From a virus, in the IMG/VR virus record IMGVR_UViG_3300033146_002524, positions 1-38,856 of that record: a stretch of 38,856 bases of DNA; one strand, written 5' to 3'. The translations under genes were made by a program, and so were the position numbers. The notes under the pieces are model-generated. The model made no database searches, was not told the origin of the DNA, and saw only the letters and a list, made by a program, of their open reading frames with translations. This document shows, piece by piece, positions 8,558 through 16,529 of the stretch (within the stretch, counting starts at the first letter, position 1; each line of letters begins with the position of its first letter).

Positions 8558-9396
8558 AATTGTTCTACCTCTAAATTTGTGCTATAGTCGTCGCCGAAGT
8601 TGCTACCCTTATGGGTAACACCAACTACTTTAAAAGTACCGCTTATAAAACCGTCGTCAATGTTTACTTTTGAACCTCTATTAAGTTCGGGCATTAAGAT
8701 AGATTTACAGGTAAAAGTTTTAGCCGTGTCGGTGCTTTTCTTGCCTTCTTTTAGACCTTCTAAAAGCCCCGTTTCTTTCGTAAGAAAAACAACACGAATA
8801 GTATTACCTTCTGAATTGCTGAAGAACTTAATAATATTACCTTCTATTGCTACTTCTGAAGAAACATCGTTAGCAATATCTAAGATAGTTTTAAAAGCTG
8901 AACCGTAAACGGTATAACCACCAGCGTAGAGCTTCAAGCCTAATTTAAGAGCTACGGCGGGGTGATATTCAGTATCCATTCCTAAATCTTTGGCTAAATC
9001 ATTTATGATAGTAGAAGCCGAAGTAGCTTCGGGGTATTTTTTAGAAACTACTTCAAACTTTCGCGTAGGGCTACCAACACAATTTAATGAATATTGAATA
9101 TCTGCACCAACATTTAACGGTGTAATTCCTGTTACCCTACCGTCGAATAGTTTACGGGCGGGGTTCCCTTCAGAATACCCCGCCGTAATAGTTATAAAAC
9201 TATCATCTAAAGAAGAGTTTACAGCCGTCAAGGTCTCTTTACTTAAGTTGAAAACAGTAAGTACCGCCGTCTTATCAACTCCACGCCCCGACTTCACCGT
9301 AAACATTATATGCAAGTCGCTAATATCAATAGAAACACCCGTAGAAGCAACACCTACGATAACGCTTACTTTTCTACCAAAAACACCCTTTAACAT
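8554..9396 (-). CDS. Baseplate hub protein, gpD/gp27-like
   Basis: 280 aa. The opening (KVSVIVGVASTGVSIDISDL, then IMFTVKSGRGVDKTAVLTVFNLS) is the usual first barrel of the gp27/gpD hub fold. Then comes ITITAGYSEGNPARKLFDGRVT, a widely conserved hub word, and a middle domain with STIINDLAKDLGM. The C-terminal part has the strand pattern LMPELNRGSKVNIDDGF and ends TNLEVEQL. In the particle the hub trimer joins the tube end to the spike encoded next. Confidence 0.8.
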   Translation of the reverse strand: MLKGVFGRKVSVIVGVASTGVSIDISDLHIMFTVKSGRGVDKTAVLTVFNLSKETLTAVNSSLDDSFITITAGYSEGNPARKLFDGRVTGITPLNVGADIQYSLNCVGSPTRKFEVVSKKYPEATSASTIINDLAKDLGMDTEYHPAVALKLGLKLYAGGYTVYGSAFKTILDIANDVSSEVAIEGNIIKFFSNSEGNTIRVVFLTKETGLLEGLKEGKKSTDTAKTFTCKSILMPELNRGSKVNIDDGFISGTFKVVGVTHKGSNFGDDYSTNLEVEQL

Positions 9397-9398
9397 TT

Positions 9399-9770
9399 TT
9401 AACCCCTAAATTCTGTTAAATCTACAGCGTTAAAAAAGTCGTCGTAATACTCTTCTGAATAAAGAAAGTAAACGCCGTCTAAATCATCGTCTACAACCAA
9501 ATCGCGGGCTAAAGCTCGCGTTAGAAGTATTAAGGAACCTTTAGGCTTATTAGCAACCGTTACACCAGCCAGCAAATTAAGCCCAGCTACAACCTTTAAG
9601 CCAAATAAAACAGGCTTATTTTCTTTGTCGTAAATATTAAGAGTTACCGAATTATTTGTAAAATTCTCGATAAATTCAAGGTTATAAACTCCATCTTTTA
9701 ACATTACTTCAAAGTTATAGTTAGGGCGTTTAAATAGCTTGATAATAGAAAACCCGTCTAAAGTAGCCAT
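9399..9770 (-). CDS. Baseplate plug protein, Pam3 gp18-like
   Basis: 123 aa, overlapping the Dit-like gene by 1 nt. The strand pattern YNFEVMLKDGVYNLEFIENF then VTLNIYDKENKPVLFGLKVV, followed by a central PKGSLILL and an acidic end (VDDDLDGVYFLYSEEY), is like the short plug proteins described for the cyanophage Pam3 baseplate (DUF6983-type). These lie at the end of the tube above the hub. The gene order Dit-plug-hub-spike supports the call. Confidence 0.65.
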   Translation of the reverse strand: MATLDGFSIIKLFKRPNYNFEVMLKDGVYNLEFIENFTNNSVTLNIYDKENKPVLFGLKVVAGLNLLAGVTVANKPKGSLILLTRALARDLVVDDDLDGVYFLYSEEYYDDFFNAVDLTEFRG

Positions 9771-10444
9771 TACTTACCACCCCCGAAAAAATCAACAAAT
9801 TTACTAAAATTCTCTTCACCAAAAAGACCGCCTACAAGCGACTTAAGAGCCGACTTATTCTTAGCCGTTTCGGTCGCTGTAATTCCCATAGCTGAACCGC
9901 TCGCCATAGCTGAAGAAGCACCGTCACCACTTACCCCGCTCCCTATATCTTCAACTACTACAGATTGAACCTTAGTAACTATTACTTGAACAAAAGAAGC
10001 CGAAAACCTAAACCCTTCACCGTCCGAAGGCATCTTAGGAAAACTTAAGCTTGTTAAAGCCATATTTCTATATGTTTCTCTACCGTCTTTGATTGTTACT
10101 AAGCTTAAACTATCTGTTTTTTCGTAAATACCTATAAGCTTGTTATAAAGTAGTGCTACCTTCTTTTTTCTACCTATCAAGTTAAGCGGTATTGTTGGGG
10201 CTATAGCTCCTACGGGTGAATTTCCGAACATACCATTTATAGGCGTATCTGAAATAAACCCTTGAATAGTAAGGCTTACAGGGTCTTTAATGATAGTGTC
10301 GGCGAATTGAGTACCGCCCTGTACAGGGTGCATCGGTACTTTTCGCGTTCTCGTGGCGTTAGAAGTTAAGAAAACATCGGCTTCGATTTTGTCGGCTTCG
10401 CTTCCTATCCACTTATCTTTTTTAAATAAAAATTCTATTCCCAT
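9770..10444 (-). CDS. Dit-like baseplate protein
   Basis: 224 aa. The N-terminal 160 residues have the layout of Dit-like baseplate proteins of simple myoviruses: an acidic strand (IEADVFLTSN), then a basic turn with KVPMHPVQGGTQFADTI, the PVSLTIQGFIS strand pair and a C-terminal FSASFVQVIV strand. The last 60 residues are Ser/Gly/Ala-rich with a final FSKFVDFFGGGK. Known relatives form a ring between tube and baseplate. It lies between tape measure and plug. Confidence 0.7.
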   Translation of the reverse strand: MGIEFLFKKDKWIGSEADKIEADVFLTSNATRTRKVPMHPVQGGTQFADTIIKDPVSLTIQGFISDTPINGMFGNSPVGAIAPTIPLNLIGRKKKVALLYNKLIGIYEKTDSLSLVTIKDGRETYRNMALTSLSFPKMPSDGEGFRFSASFVQVIVTKVQSVVVEDIGSGVSGDGASSAMASGSAMGITATETAKNKSALKSLVGGLFGEENFSKFVDFFGGGK

Positions 10445-10453
10445 ATTTGCACC

Positions 10454-12136
10454 TTAAGGGTTTACTAAAATATTGTCGTAAGGGTCAGCGTCGGGGCTTA
10501 TTCCTAACATTTCCATATTAGAAAGAGCGTCGGTGCTGTACCCTACTTGTCTTATAATTTCAGCTACTAAAGCTTCTTCGTTACCCTTAAAACTATCAAT
10601 ATTGATAGTAAGATTTTGTAAACGGTCGCCGTATTCTGTTTTACCTTTTTCGCTTAGAACTGTTAATAAGTTGTTGAAAAATAAATCATCAATACCAAAT
10701 TTATTATTTCGTGCTACTTGTTGGGCTTGTGCTTGTGTAGAAGTTGCTGAAGAACCCCCGCCCATTCCAAAAGTTTGCGGTGTAACATTTACAAGGTCTA
10801 CGCCCTGTATTCCCATTATACTTTTCATTTCGTCTATAACAGTACCGAAGTCACGCGAAAAGTCTTCTTCTGAATAATCATCACCATAAATTTTTGACGC
10901 TAAGAAAGCCATAGGCTTAAGCGTAAGAGCCTTGATAGTTTCTAACATTGTATCAGTAATAACGAACGCTAAAGACTTCGCTATTTCTTTACCTGTCATA
11001 TCGGCGTAAGACTTGAAATAGTCCATAATATCAGCCCACGCTCTTTTATATTCGTCGGCATCTAAGAAGTTACCTATAACACTATCACCACCATTTAACC
11101 AAGTAATAATTTCGTCGAAGATAAGGTATATAAGACCTATAACCGCTAAAAGCCCCAAGAACGGTAAAAGCATAGTAGCCCCTAAAGTCTTAAGCATAGA
11201 AAGCCCCGCTACAATACCACGACCACCAGCGAAGAAGCCCGAAATAGTGCCAAGACCAGTAAGCAAAATAGGAATTAAAGCCGTGAAGCCACCCATAGTA
11301 AGAATAAATCTTTTTGTAGCGTCGTCTGACCTTCTAAACTGTTTTGTCATAAAAGTAAAGAAGTCCATAACCTTAGTAGCAAGCGGTAAAAGAATTTTAC
11401 CCCACTCTTCAGCCATTGCTTTTCTTGCTTCCATAAAACGGCGTTCTGAATTTGCGTAACCTTCTCGCGTTCGTGCGTAATCACCTATAGCGTTCTTACT
11501 CTGCTCTGTTGCAAGTGTAAGAGTAGCGTAAGCTTTAGCCTGTCTTTCGGTCGCGAAAGTCATACCCTGTGAAGCTAATAAGGCTACACGCTCTTTTACA
11601 TCTTTTTCAAGAATAGCGATACCTAAAGACTTCATAGCTTCACGCTCGCCAAGTAAGCCCGAAGTTAAAGCCCGCGAAGCTCTTTCGGCTCCACCTTCTA
11701 AATTTTGGAAAGAAGCAAGGTCTACGGCTAAACGGTTCACTCTATCACTCATAGCTAACGCGTCTTTTTGACTAAATCCAAAACCTGTAAGCATATCACC
11801 AGTAGCCGAAAGATATTTTTGAGCCGTAGAATTTGCTAAGTCGAAATCTTCAGCGAAGCTTTTAGCGGTAGCCGAAGCTTCACCGCGTAGGTTATTATAA
11901 ACCGCCGTAAATTTTCCTTCGGTTTCCTGTGCTTCAGAAGCCGACTTAATCATAGCCCGACCAGCTAAAGTAATCGGTAGAGTAAGGGCTAAAGAAAGCT
12001 TAGCCCCCATCATTTGCATTTCACGCCCGTACTTCATAGCCTGTTGTGAAACTTCGCCTAATTGTGCTTTATAAGCGTTTAGGTTAGTTTCATCAACATT
12101 ATAACCTAATCGCGTAACTACTTCGCGTAAAACCAT
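10454..12136 (-). CDS. Tail tape measure protein
   Basis: 560 aa, starting at ATG 12136 in TAATG overlap with the end of the frameshifted chaperone product. The N-terminal half is long helices rich in Ala, Lys and Glu (NAYKAQLGEVSQQAMKYGRE, then ATAKSFAEDF). A hydrophobic region at about residues 285-355 (ALIPILLTGLGTISGFF, TMLLPFLGLLAVIGLIYLIF) matches the membrane-active segment of tape measures. The C-terminus is mixed with a Gln/Ser linker. Using the usual rule of about 0.15 nm per residue, the tail would be near 85 nm; this is an estimate. Confidence 0.9.
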   Translation of the reverse strand: MVLREVVTRLGYNVDETNLNAYKAQLGEVSQQAMKYGREMQMMGAKLSLALTLPITLAGRAMIKSASEAQETEGKFTAVYNNLRGEASATAKSFAEDFDLANSTAQKYLSATGDMLTGFGFSQKDALAMSDRVNRLAVDLASFQNLEGGAERASRALTSGLLGEREAMKSLGIAILEKDVKERVALLASQGMTFATERQAKAYATLTLATEQSKNAIGDYARTREGYANSERRFMEARKAMAEEWGKILLPLATKVMDFFTFMTKQFRRSDDATKRFILTMGGFTALIPILLTGLGTISGFFAGGRGIVAGLSMLKTLGATMLLPFLGLLAVIGLIYLIFDEIITWLNGGDSVIGNFLDADEYKRAWADIMDYFKSYADMTGKEIAKSLAFVITDTMLETIKALTLKPMAFLASKIYGDDYSEEDFSRDFGTVIDEMKSIMGIQGVDLVNVTPQTFGMGGGSSATSTQAQAQQVARNNKFGIDDLFFNNLLTVLSEKGKTEYGDRLQNLTINIDSFKGNEEALVAEIIRQVGYSTDALSNMEMLGISPDADPYDNILVNP

Positions 12137-12809
12137 TATGAACCCTCATTTAATTTTTTGAAGCTTTCAAGAGCTAACACTTTATAAACATCATCTAAAG
12201 AAACTTCTTCTTCTAACTGTTTAAAAGTGAAGATACCTTTAGAAACCAAGTCGATAAGTATAAGCTCTTCTTTTACTTCTTCAGCTAAATAGTCGTAGCC
12301 TACCATAGTAGAACCACGACCGTTTTTACCGTTGGCTACTTCTGTAGGGGCTTGCCAAAAAGCCCCTTCCCGAAAAAATTGTTTACCTTAAAGGTGAAAG
12401 CCACAACCTTAAAGATAAAAGTAAACTCTCCTTCAAAAACCGCGTCGAATTTTTCGCCCGCGTTTTGGTTATCAACAAAAGTGAAACCTAAGAATTTTTC
12501 AAGAAACGAAAAAACTTCTTCGGGTGTCATAACATCAAGAACCCCGTCGATAGCTTCAGCTAGAGCCGAAAGGTCAAAAGAATTTAAGTCAGTATCTAAA
12601 AGCTTGTCGATACCATCGCCACCCGCAAGGGCTTCTTTAAAGTCTTCACCAGTAGCATTTTTAAGAGCGTCTACAATACTACCAACTTGCTTTAAAAGCG
12701 GTGGTAACAGTTTCGCAAGCTTTAAGCTATACATAAGCTTATAGCGTGCTGGAAACTCTGTTACAGTTACTTCTTTACCTTCAATAGTAGTTGTTTCTGT
12801 TCTAAGCAT
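12136..12809 (-). CDS. Tail assembly chaperone, -1 frameshift fusion (gpGT-like)
   Basis: A -1 shift at the heptamer T TTT TTC (12378-12372) moves the ribosome from the gpG frame into an open frame that reads REGAFWQAPTEVANG and continues to a TAA at 12138-12136. The fusion is about 224 aa. The extension is acidic and helical (YDYLAEEVKEEL, LVSKGIFTFKQLEEEVSL, then DDVYKVLALESF), typical of the T domain that binds the tape measure. The first bases of the extension overlap the gpG tail; the rest, 12136-12335, would otherwise be an unexplained gap. The stop overlaps the tape measure ATG. Confidence 0.88.
12336..12809 (-). CDS. Tail assembly chaperone, unshifted product (gpG-like)
   Basis: 157 aa made when no frameshift occurs; the stop is TAG at 12336. 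The protein has a strand-rich start (EGKEVTVTEFPARY), a helical middle (LPPLLKQVGSIVDALKN) and a DVMTPEEVFSFLEKFLGF helix, and ends NNFFGKGLFGKPLQK. This layout and its place between tube and tape measure match gpG-type tail chaperones. The last codons hold the slippery site described separately. Confidence 0.8.
   Translation of the reverse strand: MLRTETTTIEGKEVTVTEFPARYKLMYSLKLAKLLPPLLKQVGSIVDALKNATGEDFKEALAGGDGIDKLLDTDLNSFDLSALAEAIDGVLDVMTPEEVFSFLEKFLGFTFVDNQNAGEKFDAVFEGEFTFIFKVVAFTFKVNNFFGKGLFGKPLQK
12347..12378 (-). promoter_or_regulatory. Programmed -1 ribosomal frameshift signal
   Basis: The site reads, in order, T TTT TTC (12378-12372), a 5-nt spacer GGGAA, then a perfect 7-bp hairpin GGGGCTT (12366-12360), loop TTTGGC (12359-12354), AAGCCCC (12353-12347). 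The heptamer fits X XXY YYZ with codons TTT TTC in the zero frame. Spacer and stem lie in the usual range for a stimulatory hairpin. Confidence 0.88.
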
Positions 12810-13237
12810 TAGTTACCACCCACGAAGAAAGTATTACGAACACCAGCAACACTAAAAACCCATTCACGGGTTTCTACATTGTCGGTTTCTTCAAGGTCGG
12901 GGGCTTTCTTAATCCAAGCTTTAGAAGCCATAATAAGAGTTTTGCCACCTTTGTCGATAATCGTAAGCGGGAAAACCCCCGCACCTGTAGCAAGGTCTAC
13001 GGCTCTTACTGTTGCTAAAGCCGTATTTGTAACAGAAGCCTGTGAAAGGTAAACTGTAACCTCTCCAATATCTTTACGAACTCGCATACGGGTAACATCG
13101 CCGTCGGTTCCCGAAATTACTTTATAGTCGTCTTCTGAAAGTTTAGCTGAAACTTTTTTACCTTCAGCGAACCCCGTAATAGGAATAGCCCCGAAGGTTA
13201 CTTTTTTGTCGATAGGGTCAATAGTTTGAAATTCCAT
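12809..13237 (-). CDS. Tail tube protein, DUF3277-like
   Basis: 142 aa. Mostly strands: DKKVTFGAIPITGFAEGKKV, then an acidic turn with YKVISGTDGDVTRMRVRKDI and GEVTVYLSQASVTN, and a C-terminal segment with TREWVFSVAGVRNTFFVGGN. This is the pattern of DUF3277, the inner tube protein of contractile phages that carry a DUF3383 sheath. It lies 16 bp after the sheath gene and overlaps the chaperone start by 1 nt, the standard sheath-tube-chaperone order. Confidence 0.8.
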   Translation of the reverse strand: MEFQTIDPIDKKVTFGAIPITGFAEGKKVSAKLSEDDYKVISGTDGDVTRMRVRKDIGEVTVYLSQASVTNTALATVRAVDLATGAGVFPLTIIDKGGKTLIMASKAWIKKAPDLEETDNVETREWVFSVAGVRNTFFVGGN

Positions 13238-13253
13238 TTTTCAAAATCCTTTC

Positions 13254-14324
13254 TTAGTAAAGTGCTACGCCGTTAATAACCGCTTTGTGCATAGCGACGC
13301 TTTTGTAATATTTAAAAGTCGTTCTACTGTAAACGCGTGTTTCTTTTTCAGTAGAAGGAATTTCAGAAGCCTTAGGCGAAGTTACCTCGTAACCACCTGT
13401 ACGCTCGCCGTCTTCATTAAAAGCGTGTTCGGTGACAATACCGCGTGAAATAGCATCGTTAAAGACTTCTCTAATAGCATTGTCTACAAGACCAATACCG
13501 TTGTCGTCGTAAGCTACTTTAGGCTTCTTTTTGAAGAGCGATAAAACAGCTTCTTTAATTCGTGCTTCTATCCAATCGTCGGCTATTACTTCGTCGATAA
13601 AAGTAGCCCCTGTAGTACCTTCTTGAATAAGACGAAAACCGCCTTTATCAACAAAAGTATTTACATTCAAAAGACGCGTCGCGTTCTCTTCTGTAGTAGA
13701 AAGTTTTGAAGGCGTTACACCGATAGCGTCTTTAAACTTTACAGTATAAGAACCAATAGGCAACGAAATAAAAGCACCAATAAAAGCACCTTCAAGCTCT
13801 TCTGTTTCAGCGTCGGCGTGGTAAAATACAGCGGTTCTTTCTCGCCCTTTTTCTTTTACATACTTACCCAAACCGTCACCAGCTCCACCAATATCACCTA
13901 AAGCCGTTTCGGCATAGATAAAGAGTGTTTTAGAAACTTCCGACCATTCCGCGATAGTTTCAGCATCTGCTAAAGTGTTTGTACTTACAGCGAAGCAATA
14001 GAACCCGTTAAGGTCGCCTTTAATCGCATCTAAAGAAGCTTCTAAAGAAGCGTCGTCGGTAGCGGTTTGCCCTACAGCCATTTCTTTAGGCGATACTTTT
14101 GCACTAAACAACTTAGTAGCGAACTTATGAACATTTGTACCAGCTACAAAGTCTACGGCTACTTCGTCAAGACTACCGTAAGAACGGCTACGAAAAAAAG
14201 AAGTAGCGTCGCTTGCTAAACCACTTTCGTTTACATAGCAAGGAATACCGAAGCTTTTTACAGCTACAGCCCCGCTTTCTGTTGTTATCGTAACATCTAC
14301 GATATTACTTACATTATTCGACAT
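13254..14324 (-). CDS. Tail sheath protein, DUF3383-like
   Basis: 356 aa. The start (NIVDVTITTESGAVAVKSFG, then IPCYVNESG) matches the DUF3383 opening, followed by YGSLDEVAVDFVAGT and a Rossmann-like middle (FYCFAVSTNTLADAETIAEW). The C-terminal part has VTPSKLSTTEENATRLL, then NVNTFVDKGGFRLIQEGTT and an IDEVIADDWIEARIKEAVLS helix, the conserved sheath C-domain. This gene is the main evidence that the tail is contractile. Confidence 0.85.
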   Translation of the reverse strand: MSNNVSNIVDVTITTESGAVAVKSFGIPCYVNESGLASDATSFFRSRSYGSLDEVAVDFVAGTNVHKFATKLFSAKVSPKEMAVGQTATDDASLEASLDAIKGDLNGFYCFAVSTNTLADAETIAEWSEVSKTLFIYAETALGDIGGAGDGLGKYVKEKGRERTAVFYHADAETEELEGAFIGAFISLPIGSYTVKFKDAIGVTPSKLSTTEENATRLLNVNTFVDKGGFRLIQEGTTGATFIDEVIADDWIEARIKEAVLSLFKKKPKVAYDDNGIGLVDNAIREVFNDAISRGIVTEHAFNEDGERTGGYEVTSPKASEIPSTEKETRVYSRTTFKYYKSVAMHKAVINGVALY

Positions 14325-14335
14325 TTCTACACCTC

Positions 14336-14836
14336 CTACGGCATTGTTACAGTATCAAAATAATTTGTTTCTACACTAACTATCTTAGTAGTTCTTAAAA
14401 CTATATCTAAATTTGCAATTTCTTTGTATTTATTCTCTTCTAACCCTGTTAAATTTCTTACAGGCTCCGAAGTGATATAAGAAAACCCCGCTTCTTCTGT
14501 TAGCATATCGCGGTAAAACTGAAGGCGTAGCTTTGTACTCAATTCTTTCAAAATAGCATTAGCACCGTCGCCTTTAGCTTTTAGTGAAAGCGTATACTCT
14601 TGAATAGTTCTATTTTTTTCAATTAAGCCGTCATTTCCGCCTATTTGCTCTTCGTAACTCGTTTCACTAAGCATATCGCCCGAATTTGATACCAAAGAAA
14701 CCGATATAGCCACGCTTTCAGGCTCTTTGGTGTTTTGGTACGCCCAATAGACAAACCAGCCAGTAACGGCGTTTAAAACGCGTGTAATACCTTTTAGCCT
14801 TTCAACATCTACAGAGTACATTTTTTTAATTCCCAA
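14336..14836 (-). CDS. Tail terminator / neck protein, LIC_12616-like
   Basis: 166 aa. The N-terminal helix with ITRVLNAVTGWFVYWAYQNT, the strand ESVAISVSLVSN and the later QEYTLSLKAKGDGANAILKE and NLDIVLRTTKIV fit the LIC_12616/neck terminator family. Such proteins cap the tail tube and meet the connector. It precedes the sheath gene by 11 bp and overlaps the upstream gene by 11 bp. Confidence 0.65.
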   Translation of the reverse strand: MGIKKMYSVDVERLKGITRVLNAVTGWFVYWAYQNTKEPESVAISVSLVSNSGDMLSETSYEEQIGGNDGLIEKNRTIQEYTLSLKAKGDGANAILKELSTKLRLQFYRDMLTEEAGFSYITSEPVRNLTGLEENKYKEIANLDIVLRTTKIVSVETNYFDTVTMP

Positions 14837-15149
14837 CTAAAACAAATCTGTGGTTTATAATTCCGTTACCCCAGTCGTTATACTTCACGACCTTAAGCCA
14901 CTCGTTATCTATAAAAAATTCGTCGGTCTCTGAAGCGTCGGCTTCTGCGAAGTAATCTTTTGAATAAACCCGAAGAAGTTTCTTATATCGCGTTCCTTCT
15001 GGTAGCGTTGCCAAATCTCGACTATTTGCGGGTTGAACAGAACCCGTCACCGTAAAGACCGTTTCGGGTTGCTCTTCGGCTATCCCATCAACGAAGACGG
15101 CTTTAGCTCTTCGGCGTACTTCTAACTTTTTCTTTGGTATCAATCCCAT
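14826..15149 (-). CDS. Probable head-tail joining / neck stopper protein
   Basis: 107 aa, small and strand-rich. The segment TVTGSVQPANSRDLATLPEG followed by KKLLRVYSKDYF and then FFIDNEWLKVVKYNDWGNG, ending RFVLVGN, resembles the small beta-barrel stopper proteins found between connector and terminator genes. The family is not named from sequence; position is the main support. Confidence 0.55.
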   Translation of the reverse strand: MGLIPKKKLEVRRRAKAVFVDGIAEEQPETVFTVTGSVQPANSRDLATLPEGTRYKKLLRVYSKDYFAEADASETDEFFIDNEWLKVVKYNDWGNGIINHRFVLVGN

Positions 15150-15153
15150 TTAA

Positions 15154-15642
15154 TTATTTCCTCGCAACTACAAATTGAGTGCTATTTTTCATTTGCCCCG
15201 TTCTAATCAACGGGTTATTATATCCCTTGATAGCAACTGTAAGCGGTGCATTGGCGGGCGTTTTTATCTCGACTATTTTATTTTTAATCAAGTCTACAGC
15301 CTTAACGCCTAACGCTTCTAACGCTTGCTTTGCTGAAAGTTGCCCTACTGCTACCCGTTGGGCTAATTCAGCTTTAAGGTTTTCTATATCCCGTCTGCCT
15401 TCGTCGATAGCGGAACGAATAAAAGACCTTTCGGGTACCTTGTCGGTTCCGAACTCATTAGCAAGAGCTACTAAGGCTATTTCGCTTATCTCTGTAGCCC
15501 AGTCGTCGCCGTCGTCGGCGTTCCCTACATCGACTTCAGAAGGGTAGCCAGCTTTTACAACGAACTGTGAAAGCTCCCGTAAACCCGAAGCGTAATTTTC
15601 TAAACCTAAATCTTTAATCACAACTTCACCAACTCTACCCAT
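15154..15642 (-). CDS. Tail completion protein, HK97 gp10-like
   Basis: 162 aa. It contains the usual sequence of this group: VALANEFGTDKVPERSFIRS (residues about 55-75), a following helix with DIENLKAELAQRV, and a C-terminal PLIRTGQMKNSTQFVV. The E/NEFG...P.RSF.R pattern with LIRTGQM is typical of virion morphogenesis and gp10-type tail completion proteins. It is the first gene after the repeat-rich intergenic region and starts the tail block. Confidence 0.75.
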   Translation of the reverse strand: MGRVGEVVIKDLGLENYASGLRELSQFVVKAGYPSEVDVGNADDGDDWATEISEIALVALANEFGTDKVPERSFIRSAIDEGRRDIENLKAELAQRVAVGQLSAKQALEALGVKAVDLIKNKIVEIKTPANAPLTVAIKGYNNPLIRTGQMKNSTQFVVARK

Positions 15643-15667
15643 TTTCGATTTTCCCTTAACAATCCCT

Positions 15668-15723
15668 TATTCAATTACTATTCTATTCAATTCTATTCAA
15701 TATCTATTCAATATCTATTCAAT
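15668..15723. repeat. Five TATTCAAT iteron-like repeats
   Basis: TATTCAAT occurs at 15668, 15684, 15694, 15705 and 15716. The last four are spaced 10-11 bp, one helical turn. A 25-bp part (15680-15704) matches 36720-36744 with one mismatch. Confidence 0.75.
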
Positions 15724-15795
15724 CATCATTAGCTTACATAAGCTTATAATAGCTTATAAAAGCTCTTTATATCTCTTTGATAACTTAATGATAGT

Positions 15796-15921
15796 TTAAT
15801 AATAGCTAATCATTAGCTTACTAAAGACTTTTATTAAAAACCTCCTGTTTAAGCCACTTGTAACGGTTGAACCCAAAAACACAAAAGCAAAAACAACCGA
15901 TAAAACAAAACTAAAAGACAT
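15796..15921 (-). CDS. Tiny membrane peptide ORF, 41 aa (uncertain)
   Basis: ATG at 15921, TAA at 15798-15796. The first 20 residues are hydrophobic (SFVLSVVFAFVFLG) and are followed by TSGLNRRFLIKVFSKLM, a basic end, so a single membrane span with N-out/C-in topology is likely. The ribosome site is weak (TTTGAAG directly before the ATG), and part of the ORF overlaps the repeats. It could be chance. Other tiny membrane ORFs in this phage are better supported. Confidence 0.3.
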   Translation of the reverse strand: MSFSFVLSVVFAFVFLGSTVTSGLNRRFLIKVFSKLMISYY

Positions 15922-15943
15922 CTTCAAAGAACATTTTACACTT

Positions 15944-15983
15944 AAAAAGACCTTCTTTTAACAACCCTACAAGGTCTTTTTTT
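15944..15983 (-). terminator. Intrinsic terminator (two-way symmetrical)
   Basis: Perfect 11-bp stem AAAAAGACCTT / AAGGTCTTTTT with a 16-nt loop and a T-rich run on both sides. It stands after the connector gene and before the tail block. Confidence 0.75.
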
Positions 15984-15996
15984 AATGTAAAAACAA

Positions 15997-16071
15997 AAAC
16001 GGGGCGAAAGAACAAACTATTTACAGAAAGAACAAACTTTTATAAATCGCTTTAAAAATTACACCCCGTTT
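15997..16071 (-). promoter_or_regulatory. Long inverted repeat enclosing two GAAAGAACAAAC direct repeats
   Basis: Arms AAACGGGG (15997-16004) and CCCCGTTT (16064-16071). On the minus strand the second arm leads into GTTTTTGTTTTT, so it may end transcription from the connector gene. Inside, GAAAGAACAAAC occurs at 16006-16017 and 16026-16037, 20 bp apart, about two helical turns, which suits a dimeric DNA-binding protein. Confidence 0.5.
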
Positions 16072-16128
16072 ATTGAACTTTAATCATTAGCTTACATAAA
16101 GCTTTAATAAACTAATCATTAAAAAACC

Positions 16129-16527
16129 CTAACAAAAACCCATTCTGTTTGTGGCAAAAGTCCGAAAACCTACCTTCTCTTTAGATAATTGTTCAAGCTC
16201 TACACCGTAACCAGTTCGCATATAATCACTACTATAGCTACCTTTGGGGGCTACCATACTACGGGCTAATTCTCCTTCTTTCTCTGAAGCAATTACACCC
16301 GAAAGGCTACCCCCGCCGTTCTCTTCTGTAATCTTGTTTAGCTCGTTTTTGTGCAAGATAAAAAGCCCTAAAGCTTGATAGTACACCGAACCAAAAACGC
16401 AAGAAGAAAGACGCGTAGAAGCTACTTCTAAAGCAATATCAAAAACAGGCAAACCACTATCGTAGTTTGGGTCTCTGTAAGCTATATAGGCTTTTACTTT
16501 ATCTACAAGCTCTACAGGTAAAGCCAT
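16129..16527 (-). CDS. Head-tail connector, DUF4054-like adaptor
   Basis: 132 aa. Helical: LPVELVDKVKAYIAYRDPNY, then an FDIALEVASTRLSS helix and the word YYQALGLFILHKNEL (residues about 49-63), and a C-terminal TGYGVELEQLSKEKVGF. The A-x-H-L-type helix followed by a Gly/Ser loop (GGGSLSGVIASEKEGE) is the DUF4054 pattern of adaptor proteins bound under the portal. It follows the capsid block, as in related phages. Confidence 0.75.
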   Translation of the reverse strand: MALPVELVDKVKAYIAYRDPNYDSGLPVFDIALEVASTRLSSCVFGSVYYQALGLFILHKNELNKITEENGGGSLSGVIASEKEGELARSMVAPKGSYSSDYMRTGYGVELEQLSKEKVGFRTFATNRMGFC

Positions 16528-16529
16528 CG

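Larger units (their letters stand above)
15725..16095. repeat. Three exact copies of ATCATTAGCTTAC
   Basis: Copies at 15725-15737, 15809-15821 and 16083-16095, all in the same direction. The middle copy is part of a 15-bp palindrome. They look like binding sites for one protein. Confidence 0.7.
15643..16128. other. 486-bp AT-rich, repeat-dense intergenic region (control or origin candidate)
   Basis: This is the largest stretch without a clear gene. It holds a cluster of TATTCAAT repeats (15668-15723), three exact copies of ATCATTAGCTTAC, a perfect palindrome AGCTAAT-C-ATTAGCT (15804-15818), a tiny membrane ORF (15796-15921), an intrinsic terminator (15944-15983), and a long inverted repeat (15997-16004 with 16064-16071) that encloses two GAAAGAACAAAC repeats. 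Function is not known; a replication origin or a transcription switch between head and tail genes are both plausible. Confidence 0.6.

Noticed and set aside
12351-12359. CTTTTTGG as the frameshift site
   Set aside because: It does not fit X XXY YYZ in the gene's frame and lies in the hairpin; T TTT TTC upstream does fit.
15668-15723. CRISPR-like array at the TATTCAAT repeats
   Set aside because: Units are only 8-11 bp with no spacer-sized unique sequence between them.
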